Assembly: GCA_003255065.1 (NCBI GenBank)
Contig: QAOA01001229.1
Span: forward strand, 62,001-126,000
Source: Cercis canadensis
Taxonomy: Eukaryota > Streptophyta > Magnoliopsida > Fabales > Fabaceae
Direction of reading: 5' to 3'
Length of the DNA: 64,000 nt
The notes under the pieces were generated by a model, which saw nothing but the letters and a program-made list of their open reading frames with translations, made no database searches and had not been told where the DNA came from. Below, piece by piece: positions 1 to 13,664 of the stretch (position 1 is its first letter; each line of letters opens with the position of its first letter). The position numbers and the translations under genes were made by a program.

Positions 1-330
1 TTTCTAAAACTTCCCAATTAAAGACATGTTGTTCACCAGCAAGTTGGAGGTTGCCACTGACGAAGACGAGCATGCCATCGTTGATGTGCCTCTAGATCCA
101 TCTTGTTCGCACCTGATCACTTAATCTGAATTTTTAGGAAAATTATGCATTTAAACATTGCACATGCATGACACATGATTCTTTCCGTCCATTAATGAAC
201 GTCCGTCTGGTCTTTGAGGGTAAATCATACATTTAAATAGTACAAGGAGGTCTTTTCTACATTTTTAAAATTTTTGGGATAAAGTGCACCCAATGCATAA
301 TTCATGGGGGTTTTTTGGATTTTTCCCTAT
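1..330 (+). mobile_element. End of a terminal-inverted-repeat element (partial)
   Basis: The stretch ends in a T/C-rich terminus (ttttttggatttttccctat, 311-330) that matches the right end of the 1.17-kb element at 22519-23690. A second shared block, ttccgtccattaat at about 183-196, occurs at about 23542-23555 at a similar distance from the end. The left part of this copy lies outside the window. No coding domain is recognised in it. The match is by eye. Confidence 0.5.
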
Positions 331-1081
331 TATTTATACACAAATAACTGTCATACTACCTTCATTGCATTGCATATACTAACAGCATTGAAATATGTTT
401 ATCTAAATTCTACCCTCGCACTCAAACTTTTTAATATGACTCTGATAACATTACTTCAATTCACATAAAGTACATGTCCTAGAAAAAATTCATATAAAGT
501 AATATGACATACACTATAGTTATCACATAATCTTTTCATTGTGGAAAATGATTTAGGGATGCAATGTTATTTAAGTTACATGGGAGGGTAAAAATAAAAA
601 ATATTTTTTACTTAAAGTTTATGACTTAACGAACTTTTGACTTTGGTACTATCATGATAATTTTAAAAAATTAAGTCACTTAATATGAGTTACATCTCAA
701 ATTATCAACAAAATTTAATTTTAATACGTACTAACTATCTAACAAATTTTCTGCATTATTCAATTTATAAATTTTATAATGAACTAATTATTCTTAAGTG
801 ACTCCACTTTTTTAAAATTTTTGTAATGGTATTAAAATTAAAACTTCATTCCATCTTAAATTCTCATTAGAAAGATGTTTCTATTTTTACCCTCTTAACG
901 TATGGTACAGATGAAGACAGCCTACGATGGTAACGATGCCAACAAATTTACAATGAATGAGCATGCTAGTGGAAAGTGATCACACGCAACGTGCTACTAG
1001 AAACTTAAACGCATCTTACAGAAAAATTTGGAAGCTTTCATATGTCTTTCGGATTCAACAAAGAGGCAATTCCAAGAGCCA
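331..1081. other. AT-rich upstream region of the DUF1338 gene
   Basis: No gene is seen. The sequence is AT-rich and must hold the promoter and leader of the gene that starts at 1082. I cannot place a TATA box or transcription start with confidence. Confidence 0.5.
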
Positions 1082-4000
1082 ATGAGGATTTCCACCATGT
1101 TTTCCTCTATCAGTATCAGAACCACTAAATCACCATTTTTATCTCTCAAGCTCAGCTCCTCTGCCTCCGCTTTCCAACCCAGATTCCCAAATTTAATTTC
1201 CATGAAGGCATCATCTTTCCCTGGGAATTTAGTTTCTCCCAAACAACGAAATCTCTGTGTGGCTTCTACCCCTAGATCAGAACATGAATCCCACGAGTCA
1301 TCGATTCAGGTTCATTTTCCACAGAGGACTGGGATTTTTATTTTCGTTGGTTGATTTCTACCATAAATTACTATTTGGAGCATAATTAAAAAATAGGACT
1401 TGGATGCTAATTGTGTCGTTCACAAATACCCAGAATGCTGATAGTGATTTATTAATGAAATTGACTGTTACTATGCTTAAATTTCCGTTCATTTTGCTGT
1501 TCATAGTACTCTTTTGGATTCTAAGTTATTCAGACATGATTTCTGTATAGGGGGGTGAAGCATTCTTCAGGAGCGTGTTGGAAAGCATGGAATCTGTATA
1601 CCTCAGTAGAAATCCTACAGCAAAGGCCATCTTAGAGCTTGTTCAATCTGTTGAGAACAATCAAATTTGCTATGATCATTTTGCATTCAGGACATTTGGG
1701 GTACTTTTCTAGCTTTACTTTCACAAACACAGTTTAGTAAACACTGACTCAAATGTCATTGAGTGGTTTATTTTGTCTAGTGCCCAACAATAGAGTGAAT
1801 TGACTGCAGACTTTGCAAGCTAAGATTTGCAGAAGACTGAAATAGTGTCAAATGGCTCTCTGATATAATATTGTTTTTTTTTTTTTTTTTTTTAATGCAT
1901 TATATCTGAGAAGAGTCTTCTTTGCAACTGAATCACAAATGTGCATTGTTTTTTCCCTTGGAATTGTGAACATTGCAGGTGAATGGTTACGGAATTGACT
2001 CCATGGCTAGTTTTTTCTTGAATTATGGCTATACACCGAGGGAGGAGTTAAGGTTTCCAGCCAAAAAATTGAAAGCACTTTGGTTTGCTCCTCCTAGTGA
2101 TACAATTGTTGGTAGTGGCAGTGGCAGTGGCATTAATGGGCCTTTGCCGCGAATATTTATATCGGAGCTGCTAGTAGATCAGATGAGTCCACAAGCTCAG
2201 GTGCGTCTCATGGACTGTTCTTCAATCATTTAACATTTTTGCATCTGTGATCTGAGGATTACATGATGATTATGATGGATACTAAAGTCTCTATATCTCA
2301 TATTCAGCTTGTTTCCTAAGTAGGGAAAAGCATAATATGTTTTTTCAACACCTTCTATCATGTTAATAGGTTATTCATGCCATGCTATTTGTAGCATTCT
2401 TGACTTTTGTGCCAAGTGGAGCATCTGATTAGATTTTCAGGTCCTGATGTACTGCATGATATAGTTTTGAAAATTTTACTCTCTTATATTTTCAATTCTC
2501 TTGATTGTATGGGGGGTTTAAGATTCAATTTTCTTGATTCTCACCTTCACCTTTTCTGAATCCTCACCATTTGATCTATAAAACGAAGTTCAGGCACTTT
2601 CTCATCTATTTTGTTGTGTTTATCTCTCAGTCTTCTTACTTTACTAATGGCAACTGTAATTCATTCTCCAAAAGCCTGATTATGCTTAAAGCATGTTTCA
2701 ATTTACATTCAGGAAATAATTAGAAAATACACCAAGGCATCGGGTAATGGGAACAAGTATGCAGCTCTTGCAAGCTCCCTGGGACTCTTAACATGGGAAA
2801 AGCCCTCGTATTCTGAATTCCAACAATTAGCAAGGTATTAATACCTCTTTACTTGAGAAAAATCTGTATTCTCTTCTTGTATATGGGATATAGATATCAT
2901 GATTAGCATAAAGCACTATTTTCTGGCTTTCAATTGTTATGTTATTAGTGAAGAAAGCTTGTTTGGAAGTAATTAGACTTGTATGTTTCTGGGAACCTTG
3001 TGTTGGCTTACTTGTGGTTTGTTGTTACATAGTGAAAGCGAGTATGCAGCCTGGACCCTAGTCAATGGGCATGCACTGAACCATGTTACTATCTCCACTC
3101 ATCGGCTGAAATCTAACTTGAGAAGTATCAAAGATCTAAATCTGTTTATTGAGGAGAAAGGGTTCAGATTGAATTCTGAAGGAGGATATTTGAAAGGTCT
3201 GTAATCTGATTTATTATTGTGTTTACTTTAGTTTTCTAGACTTTTTCTCCAAAATTTAAAGCATTTAATGTGCATTTTAAGACAATCCGATGCTGGTTTT
3301 CGTTGATTTAAGCCATTCCTAGTAGAGGGAAAACAACTCCCTTTATTAACACTTAGAAAAAATTATGATTTTCACTTCATTCCTGTCTGTTTTGACCTCT
3401 GGGGGAAAAAATCTTGTGGTTATATTTTCATCTGTTCAACCCATTTCACTTGAGGCAATTCCAAAACAAAAGAATGAAAGCTATTTCTTACTTAGTACAT
3501 TTGCTTGGTTGTTTACTCCTCCCTTGAATTAGGGAGCTCTGGATAGGCTCAAAGGCCATTGACAATAGAATTAGAGCTATAATATCATCAGTATGTGAAC
3601 ATGATTTCAAACTTAAGAGCTGAACATTTTGCATCATAACCTAGATTAAGTGTAGAATAAGTAGTTATCTTGAAGACAATCATCGCAATTCGTAATTCAT
3701 TGCTATCAAGGATCATATGAAATGACTTAATTTTTTGTCTTATTACCAGTGAGCCCTGATGGTCTTCTCCTGCAAAGCTCAACTGTAGCAGATTCATTTT
3801 CTTTCCAATTTTCTGATGGCAAAACTGAATCTGTTCCTTGCTCATACATTGAATTTGCTGAGCGCCTAGTGCTGCCTCAGTATAAAAATTTACCTGACAC
3901 AGAGGTAACCAGCATTCTTTCCTTTGTATATCACGCGTCACTTTATGTTATAAATCTGATTTTTGCCAGAAGTGGATAATCTGAAGTTTTGATGCTATGA

Positions 4001-4219
4001 TTTTGCTCTAGTTATGGATCAAGTTGTTGGCTATGCATAGAACATAAATGACCTGCTAGTGTTTTGAGAAACTTTTACTCTGCAAAGATTGCTGAAACCC
4101 ATTTTTACCAACTTGAACAGGTTAAGGAGTTCCATAGGAGGGATGGTTTTGAGGTTGGAAATGCTGACAAGATTTTTGAAAGCACATTCAAGGAGCAGTT
4201 GAGAAGAGTAAGCTCATAA
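1082..4219 (+). CDS. FLO7: 2-oxoadipate dioxygenase/decarboxylase, DUF1338 (HglS/FLO7-like), plastid-type
   Basis: Exons 1082-1309, 1551-1700, 1979-2200, 2713-2834, 3033-3196, 3750-3904 and 4121-4219 join in frame to 379 residues; all junctions are GT-AG. The family is an Fe(II) dioxygenase that converts 2-oxoadipate to 2-hydroxyglutarate in lysine breakdown; the rice member FLO7 acts in amyloplasts. The expected metal ligands are visible: His119 in YDHFAFRT, His258 in ALNHVTIS and Glu330 in CSYIEFAER. Residues 1 to about 60 are rich in Ser/Arg and poor in acid, as in a plastid transit peptide. I chose ATG 1082 because the frame above it has no other ATG; an in-frame ATG at 1100 is the alternative. 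A Gly-Ser run of about ten residues (VGSGSGSG) lies in exon 3. The gene points at the kinase gene on the other strand. The family call is firm; substrate and location are inferred from homologues. Confidence 0.9.
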
Positions 4220-5518
4220 GGGACTTCCTAGTTTTGAGTTCCATAGCATGTTATTTGTACACTTTACTCCTCATGGGGAATTGGAAAGTAGATGGCATCC
4301 TTTAACACCTGGTTAGAGCCTGAAGTTCCACATTTAGAGCTCTTCCAGCTTAATGTATATATACTGCGTATCAGAAGACTTCTTTTTTTTTTTTTATAAG
4401 AAATTATTAGCAGTTTAAGGATTCTTCCACAAAGCTCCTGTCCCACTGGGGCTAAATCTAAATTTTTAAAATAAAACGAGCGGTATTGAAAGAGGAAATA
4501 GAATTGGAAGGTAACCAGAATGGTAGGCAAAGTTAAGGAACTGAGTCTTTGTTGCTGTTTGGTTTTCTTCCTGCTTTTGAGAGATAAGAAGGAATAATTG
4601 ATCATTGTATTGGTGATGACGCCGAAGATGAGTAAGTTCATGTGCTGGATTTAAATTAATTAATAGGAAGTACAATTAAATACACTAGTTGAACCCTCTT
4701 TGGCTTGAAGAAAATAAAATTTTAAAAAAAAATGGTTACTGCCCAAAAACTATTAAAAGATTTGATTCTCTCATCCCAACTTAATTGAAACTTAACGCGT
4801 GCCTAAAATTTTATATACAAAAATGGAATTAGATACTGCACACCATTCACACGTGTATTGCAATTATTGCATACAAATCACTTTCAAAGATAATAATAGC
4901 TTACCATGTCAAGGAATTATTTCATATATGTGCTTAAAATATTAAATAATATAAAGAATATTATCTTCCACTACAACATCAGACGCACTATTATCTTATA
5001 CTATAGTTCAATTATTATAAGCATTGATAAGAATGTGGACATCTCAAACTAATAAGTTTGAATAAAATAAATATTTACTTGATCAAAATCTGAACAAACT
5101 GACAAAACTTAATGCAAAATAGCTTCCTTCCCACCTTTCCATAAACAAAATCCTATTAGTTTAAGGAGCTGGAGTGTTTGAGAGCACAACGCACAACCTA
5201 AGGAAATCAAGAAATGACATTCTGGGTTGAAATCGAAAAAAGAAAAGGATGAGGAGTTAAATAACCTTCAATATTTCCAAACAACCTGAAGAAACATATT
5301 GGTTGACAATTTGACAGACATATTTGCTCAATAAGCTTTACCTGCCCTTACATTCTTTCCCTGCCAAGGGTCAACACTCATAACATACATAAAGCAGTAT
5401 GCTTCTTTTGCTCTCAAGTTGTCCATGAACAAATGGTTTGACAGAAGGTACATCTATACTGAGAAAATGTAAAATGATGAAAAGGAGGGAAGAAATAGAA
5501 ATAGAAAATTCACCAACT
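4220..5518. other. Convergent intergenic region (3' flanks)
   Basis: This holds the 3' flank of the DUF1338 gene and, on the other strand, that of the kinase gene. I see no further gene. The short reading frames on the minus strand near 4264-4675 are AT-rich and resemble no protein I know. Confidence 0.55.
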
Positions 5519-8500
5519 CTATGCTTTGCCGTTGGGTTTTGGTGATTGTTGGGGAAACTGATGGTGATATGGAGAAGCATGAGAACCATTTGGTATGGAA
5601 AGGCTCCTGTGCTGCCCATTCCTGGTAAGCAATGCTCCTTGTGTTCGCCCATTTCTAGTATTGGGGCTTGCTCCAAAGCGGTCAGCTTGCATTGTTTGAA
5701 AATAATATGAGGAACTTGCCATGTCTTTGAGATTTGGCAGAGGCTTTAAAGCTTCTACAACTTCACTCATTAGGGGTCTGGCTTTTGGATCTCTGCTAAG
5801 GCAGTGAGCAGCCAATTGGGCAGCTTTTTGAGCTCCTTTTATGGAGAAGTGACCTTCAAGCCGAGGGTCTATCAACCTGTAGAACCTCCTTCTCTCTACT
5901 AGATGTGGTCGAGCCCATTCCACAAGGTTATGTTCACCATTAGGTCTGCTTTTGTCCATAGATCTTCTTCCAGTCAACATCTCAAGCAGTACCACTCCGA
6001 AACTGTACACATCACTTCTTGATGTAAGATGTCCTGCCAAAAATATGCAAATCTAATTAGGAATATAATGAAACTTGGAGTTTTTTTATGATATAAACAG
6101 AGAATGCAATTATTGCAAATGATAAATCCATCAACCCAATTGGTTATATAGGCAGGCAGGGAATGATAGACGCTTAAATAAGTAAATCATGGTCTTGATC
6201 CATAAATCTGCCTTACAAGGTCATCAAAGAGGAACAATTAATATCTCTTTAAAAAGGCTAAGGATGGTGCATCAATTGAAGAAGCGTTGATTTATTTAGA
6301 AACAACAGTAACAACTGCATCTAATGGGTTTGGGGTCAGTGAATTCAACTAAACTTACCAGTCATGACATATTCTGGCGCTGCGTAACCATAAGTTCCCA
6401 TCACTCTAGTAGATACATGGGTTTTATCACCCTCAGGACCATCTTTGGCAAGTCCAAAATCCGAAAGCTTGGCATTATAGTCCTGAATTTGCATGCTATT
6501 AAAAAGATTGACAAAAAGGAAAAAAAGGTATAATTTTATTGTTATTTTCGTTACTTACCGCATCTAATAGTATATTGGAAGTTTTAAAATCCCTATATAT
6601 TACTGGCCGTTCTGCTTCCTCGTGAAGAAAAGCAAGCCCCTTTGCAGCTCCTAGAGCAATTTTCATCCTAATGGACCATGGGAGAGGCAGAGATCCTACA
6701 CATGATATAATTGTTACATGAGAACATCAAACAAGGACATAATCCAATCACAAAGTATTATGGCAAAGCAGGAGTTTCAAGTTTCAATCCATACTCCATC
6801 CACATTAGAAGAAGCTGCTAAAGCAAACAAAAAATAAGTGAGATACTGAGTAGAAACAGTGTGTTTATTGATAGAAGCATGATTAAAGCAATGCAGATTA
6901 ATTCTATACATTATTCTGAAACATGCAGACCACTTAAGTAAAAAACGTTGTAAAAAACCCAAGCACTGAGAAACTTCTTCACACATAGACTATAATGAGA
7001 CACACTACTCATCACAAACATGGCATCTTTACTTTTTCTCAAATTAAAGATTTTTGGAACAAAAGATTGTTCTTTCATATCAGAAAGCCAAAACACCAGT
7101 TTTTCCCCCTTTATATGCTTTGCATTGGAAGCACAAGACACATGCAACAGGATTCTACATCCAAACTGATATAAGAAAACATTAAGGTGCACTAATGATC
7201 CAATTATCATTAGAAAGAAAATGAGAAACTAATTAGTGAGAAAATAGTGACTTACTCCTAAAAAGGTGGTTTTCCAAGCTTCCCCGAGGCATGAATTCAT
7301 ACACTAGCAACCTTTGATCATCTTCAATGCAGTAACCTATAAGCTTAACAAGGTTTGGATGAACTAGATCACCAAGAAAATTTACTTCAGCCTGTCACAT
7401 GAACCAAACAAAAAAACCAAAATTAGTAGAGGAGAAATTAAAATTCAGCTGGAATTTTTATTATAAGAAAACGAGCATCAAAATCCAACAAAATTAATAA
7501 TGAAGGAAAAATAGATTAGTAAAGTTCCAAACCAGCCATTCTTTATGACCCTGAAGCCCATCATGGTTGAGGGTTTTTACAGCGACAGTAAGCCCTGTGC
7601 CAGGTTTCACTGGGGCAGTTCCATTTTCTTCAATCCATCCCTTGAACACACAACCAAACCCACCTTCACCAAGAAGACTCTCAGGCCGAAAATTTCTTGT
7701 TGCCAATTTAAGATCATTGAACGAGAATTTTCGCAGCCTGGAAGCAACTTTAAGTTCCTCTTCAAGTTTGGATGTGGATGAATTGCTTTCTGCATTACTA
7801 GTGGTTGTAGATGAGACAACTGGAGCTGCTGGTTGGTCTCTACTTGTATCATTTGTAGATTTACTTTCAGCTTACAAAAAGCAAAACCAGCAAAGAAAGA
7901 AAAAGGGTTAGAATAATTATCATGTAATATCATGCTTAATCAAGAAGAGGAATAAAAGAGATAGTTTCTGGAGTAATTCATTGAATGAAGAACAAAGCAA
8001 TGCAAAAAACTAAGAAAATTAACCCACTTTTAAGTTTAAATAACTACTCAGATGTCAAAGATGAGGCTTTTGACATGCACTTCACATAATCAATACACAC
8101 ACACACACGCATATATTGGGTAACTTAATTTTCATATGCCCACCTTAGCAAACTCATAATAAGTTTGCCAAGCCATAAATGCTATAATCAAATTTATGAA
8201 CTCATCCCTAGCTGATGGTTTGATCAATCAATCTCTTATTATTCTCATTGTCCTGAAGAAGATAGTCACAGAATCACAGCTGGCCTAGTTGGACCTTTAA
8301 TATCTTACCCTTTTAACCTATGTTTAAAAGTCAGTTCTTTCCAAACAAGAATTGAAACTAGTTCGCTTTCTAACATTTACTCAACTTACTCCAACATTAA
8401 TTACTTCAACCAAAGTCTCAAGTGAGAAATTTATTAATTTCTTTGTCCAGTCTAAACCTGAAATGGCAATGGCTTCTCTCTCTGCGCATTTGGAAGACCA

Positions 8501-9133
8501 CACTTGGATGAAAGCAGCATCCTAGCAAGCAAGTTCTCTGGTCACAGTGACTCACCCACGCTAGCATGTCTTTCGAGATTAAGTTACCCTATGATTGGGA
8601 TTTGTTTTCAAATAGACTTCTAATGAACTACGAGACACTTGGATTTTTTATTTGCAGTAAGTGAATCTCTGTAGGTTTAACTTTATTTTGATGCAGCCCT
8701 GTGAAAGGCAGCAAAAGCTAAAGTTACCAGACAGACTTGTTTTCTACAAAACACTGGCTGATAATATCACATTTGCAGGGTTAACTTGCATACTAGAAAA
8801 AAAAGGTCATGCCACCCTGAATAAGAAAATATATGAACAATCAAAACATCAAAAAAAACATGAGCAAAGACATGAACCTCCGAGCTCATCGTAGGAACAT
8901 TTGTAAAATTTCTAAAGGAATTCGAGGTTACCAAAATGAGTGCTGGTGCCGCTAACTGAGCTATCAACCTTGGATCTCGAAGAAATGCAGCTTCCAATGA
9001 ACCTCAGTCTAACCCAACACCCAGTCGCTTCCTCTTCCACAATCCCATCATCTTTCTTCTTCTTCTTCCTTCCCTTTGATTTGCACACATCCCAAGACTC
9101 CACCACCTTACCATTCTCAGCACCCAACCCCAT
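5519..9133 (-). CDS. PBL34: Receptor-like cytoplasmic kinase, RLCK-VII, PBL34/35/36 type
   Basis: Exons (minus strand) 9133-8932, 7870-7533, 7391-7256, 6695-6559, 6482-6359 and 6033-5519 join to 483 residues. The kinase domain holds the glycine loop GEGGFG (135-140), catalytic Lys166 in VAVKTL, catalytic Asp261 in YRDFKTSN and the DFG at 279-281, so it should be active. YRD replaces HRD, as is usual in this group. The N terminus has Gly2 and a Cys-containing patch ([13 protein letters not shown]), suggesting acylation and plasma-membrane attachment. The tail after [12 protein letters not shown] is rich in Asn, Gln and Ser. Sequence and exon pattern fit Arabidopsis PBL34-36, which act downstream of lectin receptor kinase LORE in sensing bacterial 3-hydroxy fatty acids; that role is inferred. 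Intron 1 is about 1.06 kb. Confidence 0.93.
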
Positions 9134-9720
9134 CTATCGCAAACCCTAAAGAATCAAACCCAGATATCATCAAAACCCCCGAATTCCAAACCACCACCCG
9201 CAATGCCCTCCCTTTCCCCACCACAACCCGTAAATCAGCTTCAAACCCAAATGATAAATTACCCAAGGAAACCTAAATTTCAAAACTTTACACCTCCAAA
9301 CCCCTCAAAATCAGGTGCCTAGAAAAACCCAGTAAGCAGTTAAACCAAAATGGAAGAAAAAGTGACAGATCGCATGGAGGCAGATCAAAAGAAACAAACC
9401 CCACGAACCCTAGATTGATCAGCTTGTGCAAAAAGCTAAGAGAGTACTAGTAGCAGTGGCAGCTTTACCAGAAAGAAGTGAGCACCTGAAGTTGAACTGA
9501 GCAAACCTCTGCTCAAAGATACAGACATCCCAGAGATGGGCTCCCCCTATGCAAGCTGACCAGTACAATACAGTGCTGGAAACAAAGAAAATTTGCAAAA
9601 ATATCGGATATATATTCTCCAAATTATCGATTCTCTCTCGTTCCTTTTTTTTTTTTTTAAGACAAAAACAAATTTTTGTTTTTTTCCTTTAATCGAATCG
9701 AAGACTAGAAAAAGGAGTTT
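9134..9720 (-). promoter_or_regulatory. Leader and proximal promoter of the PBL34-type gene
   Basis: The sequence upstream of the start codon is GC-richer than the surroundings and fits a transcribed leader. A possible leader intron runs from a GT at about 9465 (after TTTCTG) to an AG shortly before the start codon. If the leader begins near 9640, a 67-codon upstream frame starting at 9622 would precede the gene. I cannot confirm the transcription start or the intron. Confidence 0.35.
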
Positions 9721-12567
9721 AGCTGCCCGAAGAAGAAGGGTAGGAGTTTGAGCTGCCCGTTGTGAAGCTGTGACCGAACATGGCCGGTTGTGCGTTGAGA
9801 TGCATGGAGAAAGGTTACGGAGGGGCGGGCAGTCCGGGTAGATGAGGAAGTGGCAACACGGGCAGGAGAGAGAAAGAAGAAAGGGACCCGCCGATGATGG
9901 TGACGTGTCTGCCTTCGGCGGGCGGGGCGGAAGCCAACTCGCGCGTCAGGTTGATCTCAGCGGTGGCATATGCATGAATCACTCTTCATTTCATCTATTT
10001 TTCTCACTAATTGCTTAAACTCCCTTCCCTTCCAAGATTTTAAATTTTACTTTGATGGTTTTCCATAATTTATTTACTTTTTAAATATTTATATTTTATT
10101 AGCCACCACAAATTAATAAGTTCTTTTGTGAGTGTTATTTCTTGGGTAATGGGTAATTTTTTTTATAATTTATTTGTCACAATTTTTTGAAAAAATTATT
10201 TTCAAATTTTAAAATTTGAAAGAAATAATAAAGAAGTTCAAATAACTAATATTATATGGTTATTTTATTTATATTTAAATATGATAATTGACATAATATA
10301 TAATAATCATATATTTTATATATAATAACTACATAATATTAAAAAATATTTTAATCTTTATGAGACACCTAAATTTTTTTGTCCTTTCTCCCAAGTTTTA
10401 GAACTTAAGAATAATTTCTTTATTTTTTAAAATAAATTGGACTTGTTTAGTGAAAGTTTAGAAAATGACTAGGTTGCACCAAAATCAAAGGCATGACTCA
10501 CAAGAAATATTTTATCAATAAATTCTCATGACGTCAAACAAATATTATTAAGAGTATGAGTTTCTCGTCACTAAATCAAATACTCATCAAACTTTTACAT
10601 CTATGTATGCTAGCCTCATAAATCCTAATATTCAAAAATTTAATACTTTCATTATTTTTTTCCACTTTTCATTTAAGAGATTGAAAAACTTGAATTGAAA
10701 GTTGAATAACATCCACATCCATAGTAACAAGTGGACTTTTTGTGTAACCAACTATTCCCATATACACTTTCATGCATGAAGCCATAGTAGTGTGTTAGTA
10801 TAGATGTAATGCCGAATTTTTTCCCTTTTTTCCATTTAATTATATGAATTTATATTGTCATATGAACGTTATTTTCTGTCTAAGAATGAAATACATTTTT
10901 TCTTAAAAAATACAAAAAAAATAAGATACATGTAATTGTACAATTATATTTGTGGATAAACTTGTCTTTTCCATTTAAGCATAGTTTTTATCCATAACAA
11001 TAGATAAGTGTTAGGATGTGTAAAGTGTTTTGGGGAAGCATGGGAGGGGGAGGGAAGAATTTACCTTTGAACTACAAAATTGAAGTAGCGGAAAGAAAAG
11101 AAAAAATTATCTCACTTTCCCATAAAATTTTCTCACGTAATAAGGACAAACTTTTGATTACCCAAAAAGAAAGAGAAATTCCTTACTCTTTTCCCACTAA
11201 GCTACATGAAATGATACTCTTACATCTCTCGAAAGATGTGTAGGTGTGAAAAAATCTAAGGGGGAAAAAAAGTTTACATCAATTTAGTGTGAGTTCAATT
11301 TAAATTTTGGTAGATCTAATAATATGAGAGTATTTTACTCTTGAGCTACTTTTCCTTCTTTCATCAACCAATCAAACACCGCAGGCCAGTGTTTTGGTAA
11401 ACGAACTAGAGCATAAAGCTATTGGTTGCTTTCACATTTTGATACCTAAACCTAACGCTTGTGTCATAAAAAAGTGTAGGCGGGTCACTGGCAAGCAGGC
11501 ATAGAAATAGGAGTAAAAGGAATATGTGACATGTGACAACTAAGATTATATTAATTAGAAAAGACAATGAGGTTATATATTTGATTAATTAAGAGATTGC
11601 TTGCTGGTATAAGGGATTATGCTTGACTTTATGGATCAGCATGTAGCATGAAGATTTACTTCACTGCTTCTATCTAAGTATACTAATAAACTAATCATTA
11701 ATAGTTCCATTTAAAATGAGCTGCCAATCATTACAACAATAATTGATGTTGTGCGATGTTCATGTCTTCAGATTTTAGATTCTGGGGTCGGCAAAGATAA
11801 AATTTTATTTTATAATAAATGAGTAGGATCAAAGCCAAGCCAACCATGACCAATTAGTTTCAAGTTAAACCCATCGTATTTACTCCTTTTATCTTAATTT
11901 TTTACTCTCAGAACTTCATTTGGTAATGGTATCTTAGAAGTCCCTATCGCTGAAGAAATCATAGGAATGGACAGAGTTTTTTAATCAAGAGAATTAGCAA
12001 GCAAAGGGATCAGAAGACTTCTTAAATTGGGGTAGTTGGCATTTGATTGAACTATTACTGGAGAAACAAGGCACAAGAGTAGTGTATGGTGCTATTAAAG
12101 GTCAACAATTCTATCAGAGAAAATGAGTAGTTTGGCTTCCAGCAAGGTCAATCCACTTATGATGATCCAGTGAGATTGTATTAAATTTCCATTTAACTCG
12201 AGAAGAGAAGATAGGGTAATATTAAGATTTCTACACAAGCCAACTATAACTGCTTCAAAAATTTGAAACTATATATAAGATCCAAAACAACATTGGTGGG
12301 ATGGAGATGGTTTAATGTCGCCATTCTACAAAACACTTCCAATGCATGCCTAGACTTGCAACAAGTAGAATTATGATGCAGCTAAGCTACTATTTGTGTG
12401 AAGGAACCAAAAAAAGAACAGTTATTTGTAGAAAATGTGAGTATTTAAACCTGAACAATGATATTGCACACTCTTTACTTCATATTCTAATGTGGTCCAA
12501 TTAGTTTCAAATTGTGTGAGTATGCAAACGAGTGTGGTGTGTAAGTAAACATTGCTCTTTAAATCTT
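9721..12567. other. Intergenic, no gene seen
   Basis: The part up to about 9970 is GC-rich and is probably upstream promoter of the kinase gene. The rest is AT-rich with many stops in all frames. I see no coding exon, RNA gene or clear transposon in it. Confidence 0.5.
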
Positions 12568-12568
12568 A

Positions 12569-13124
12569 GCTATGTTTGGATGGATGAAACAAAGGAAAAA
12601 ATGATAAAATGGAAAGAAAAAAAGAAACATTTTATTGTTTAGAAAATTTTTAAATAAAAGAAATTAATGGACTAAAAAGGGACCCAATTTCATTCCTTCT
12701 CTCTCAAACTCTCAAATTTCTTCCTTCCAAATCAAGGTGAAAGCGATGAAATAAAAATCTTTTTAATTAACAAATTGTGAAATTACTTACATACCCTTTA
12801 ATTTTTTTTTCAAATTTTAAAATAGTGACTATATTAAAAAGTTGTTTTTATAACTTATCAATCCCTTCCCTTTCTTACGTAAACATCTAAACAAGGAAAA
12901 GGTAACTCCCTNACCCTTTAATTTTTTTTTTCAAATTTTAAAATAGTGACTATATTAAAAAGTTGTTTTTATAACTTATCATTCCCTTCCCTTTCTTACG
13001 TAAACATCTAAACAAGGAAAAGGTAACTCCCTAGCCCCCTCCTTCCCAGTTCCCCCCCTTTCCTTCCCTTCCCTCCTCTGTATGAAACATTCCATTCCAT
13101 CTCCTTCAAACTCCCAAACATAGC
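12569..13124. mobile_element. Candidate MITE with gctatgtttgg termini
   Basis: GCTATGTTTGG at 12569-12579 is mirrored by its inverted complement at about 13114-13124. Between them lie AT-rich and pyrimidine-rich sequence and no coding domain. TIRs of this kind are common in plant non-autonomous elements. I could not define a target-site duplication. The interior is lengthened by the duplication around the N at 12912, so the real length is probably about 435 bp. Confidence 0.42.
12793..13032 (+). repeat. 119-bp direct duplication around N at 12912
   Basis: Bases 12793-12911 recur at 12913-13032 with one extra T in a homopolymer and one substitution (atcaatccc against atcattccc). The only base between the copies is N. 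This is the mark of two contig ends joined without merging their overlap. Confidence 0.85.
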
Positions 13125-13664
13125 AAGAGAAATCAAATCATACAAGAACACAATGCAAACTCATTATTATCGCTCAAAAGCATGATCCATTCCTATATAT
13201 GTTTCAAGAAAAAGAAATTTAAGTCATCATAAAACGAAATGTACGAGGAAATCTAAAGTGTAAAATTTGAATAATCAATTGAAAATGTACTAAATAGCAG
13301 CTACCCACTGCCATAGGTCAAGAAGGGATTCCTTGCTTTCACTCGGAAGACAGATTAAGTACATTTTCTTAAAAAAAAAAAAAAAGATTTATCTATAAAA
13401 TTACATTCTTCCCCAAAAAGGGTATGTAACAATCATCTATCTCAAGCTCACGGTTTACAATACAAAAGCGGAGCTATATTTCTAAAACAAATTGGCATGC
13501 CAACTCCATCACAGCTCTACACTAATGGAAGATATATACCTTTTCGCCATTGAGAGCAAGCCACAAAAGACCAGTTCTAAAAGCCCGGTAATAAACTGTC
13601 CGTATATGCTCCTACTGCTCCAGATAAAATGTGGAACGAAATGCAAGCAGCCATAGGTCTTATT
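13125..13664. other. 3' flank of TML
   Basis: This lies just downstream of the TML stop codon on the minus strand and probably holds its 3' UTR. No other gene is seen. Confidence 0.5.

Noticed and set aside
4264..4675. 125- and 69-codon frames on the minus strand
   Set aside because: AT-rich, low-complexity, in a 3' flank, and no recognisable domain.
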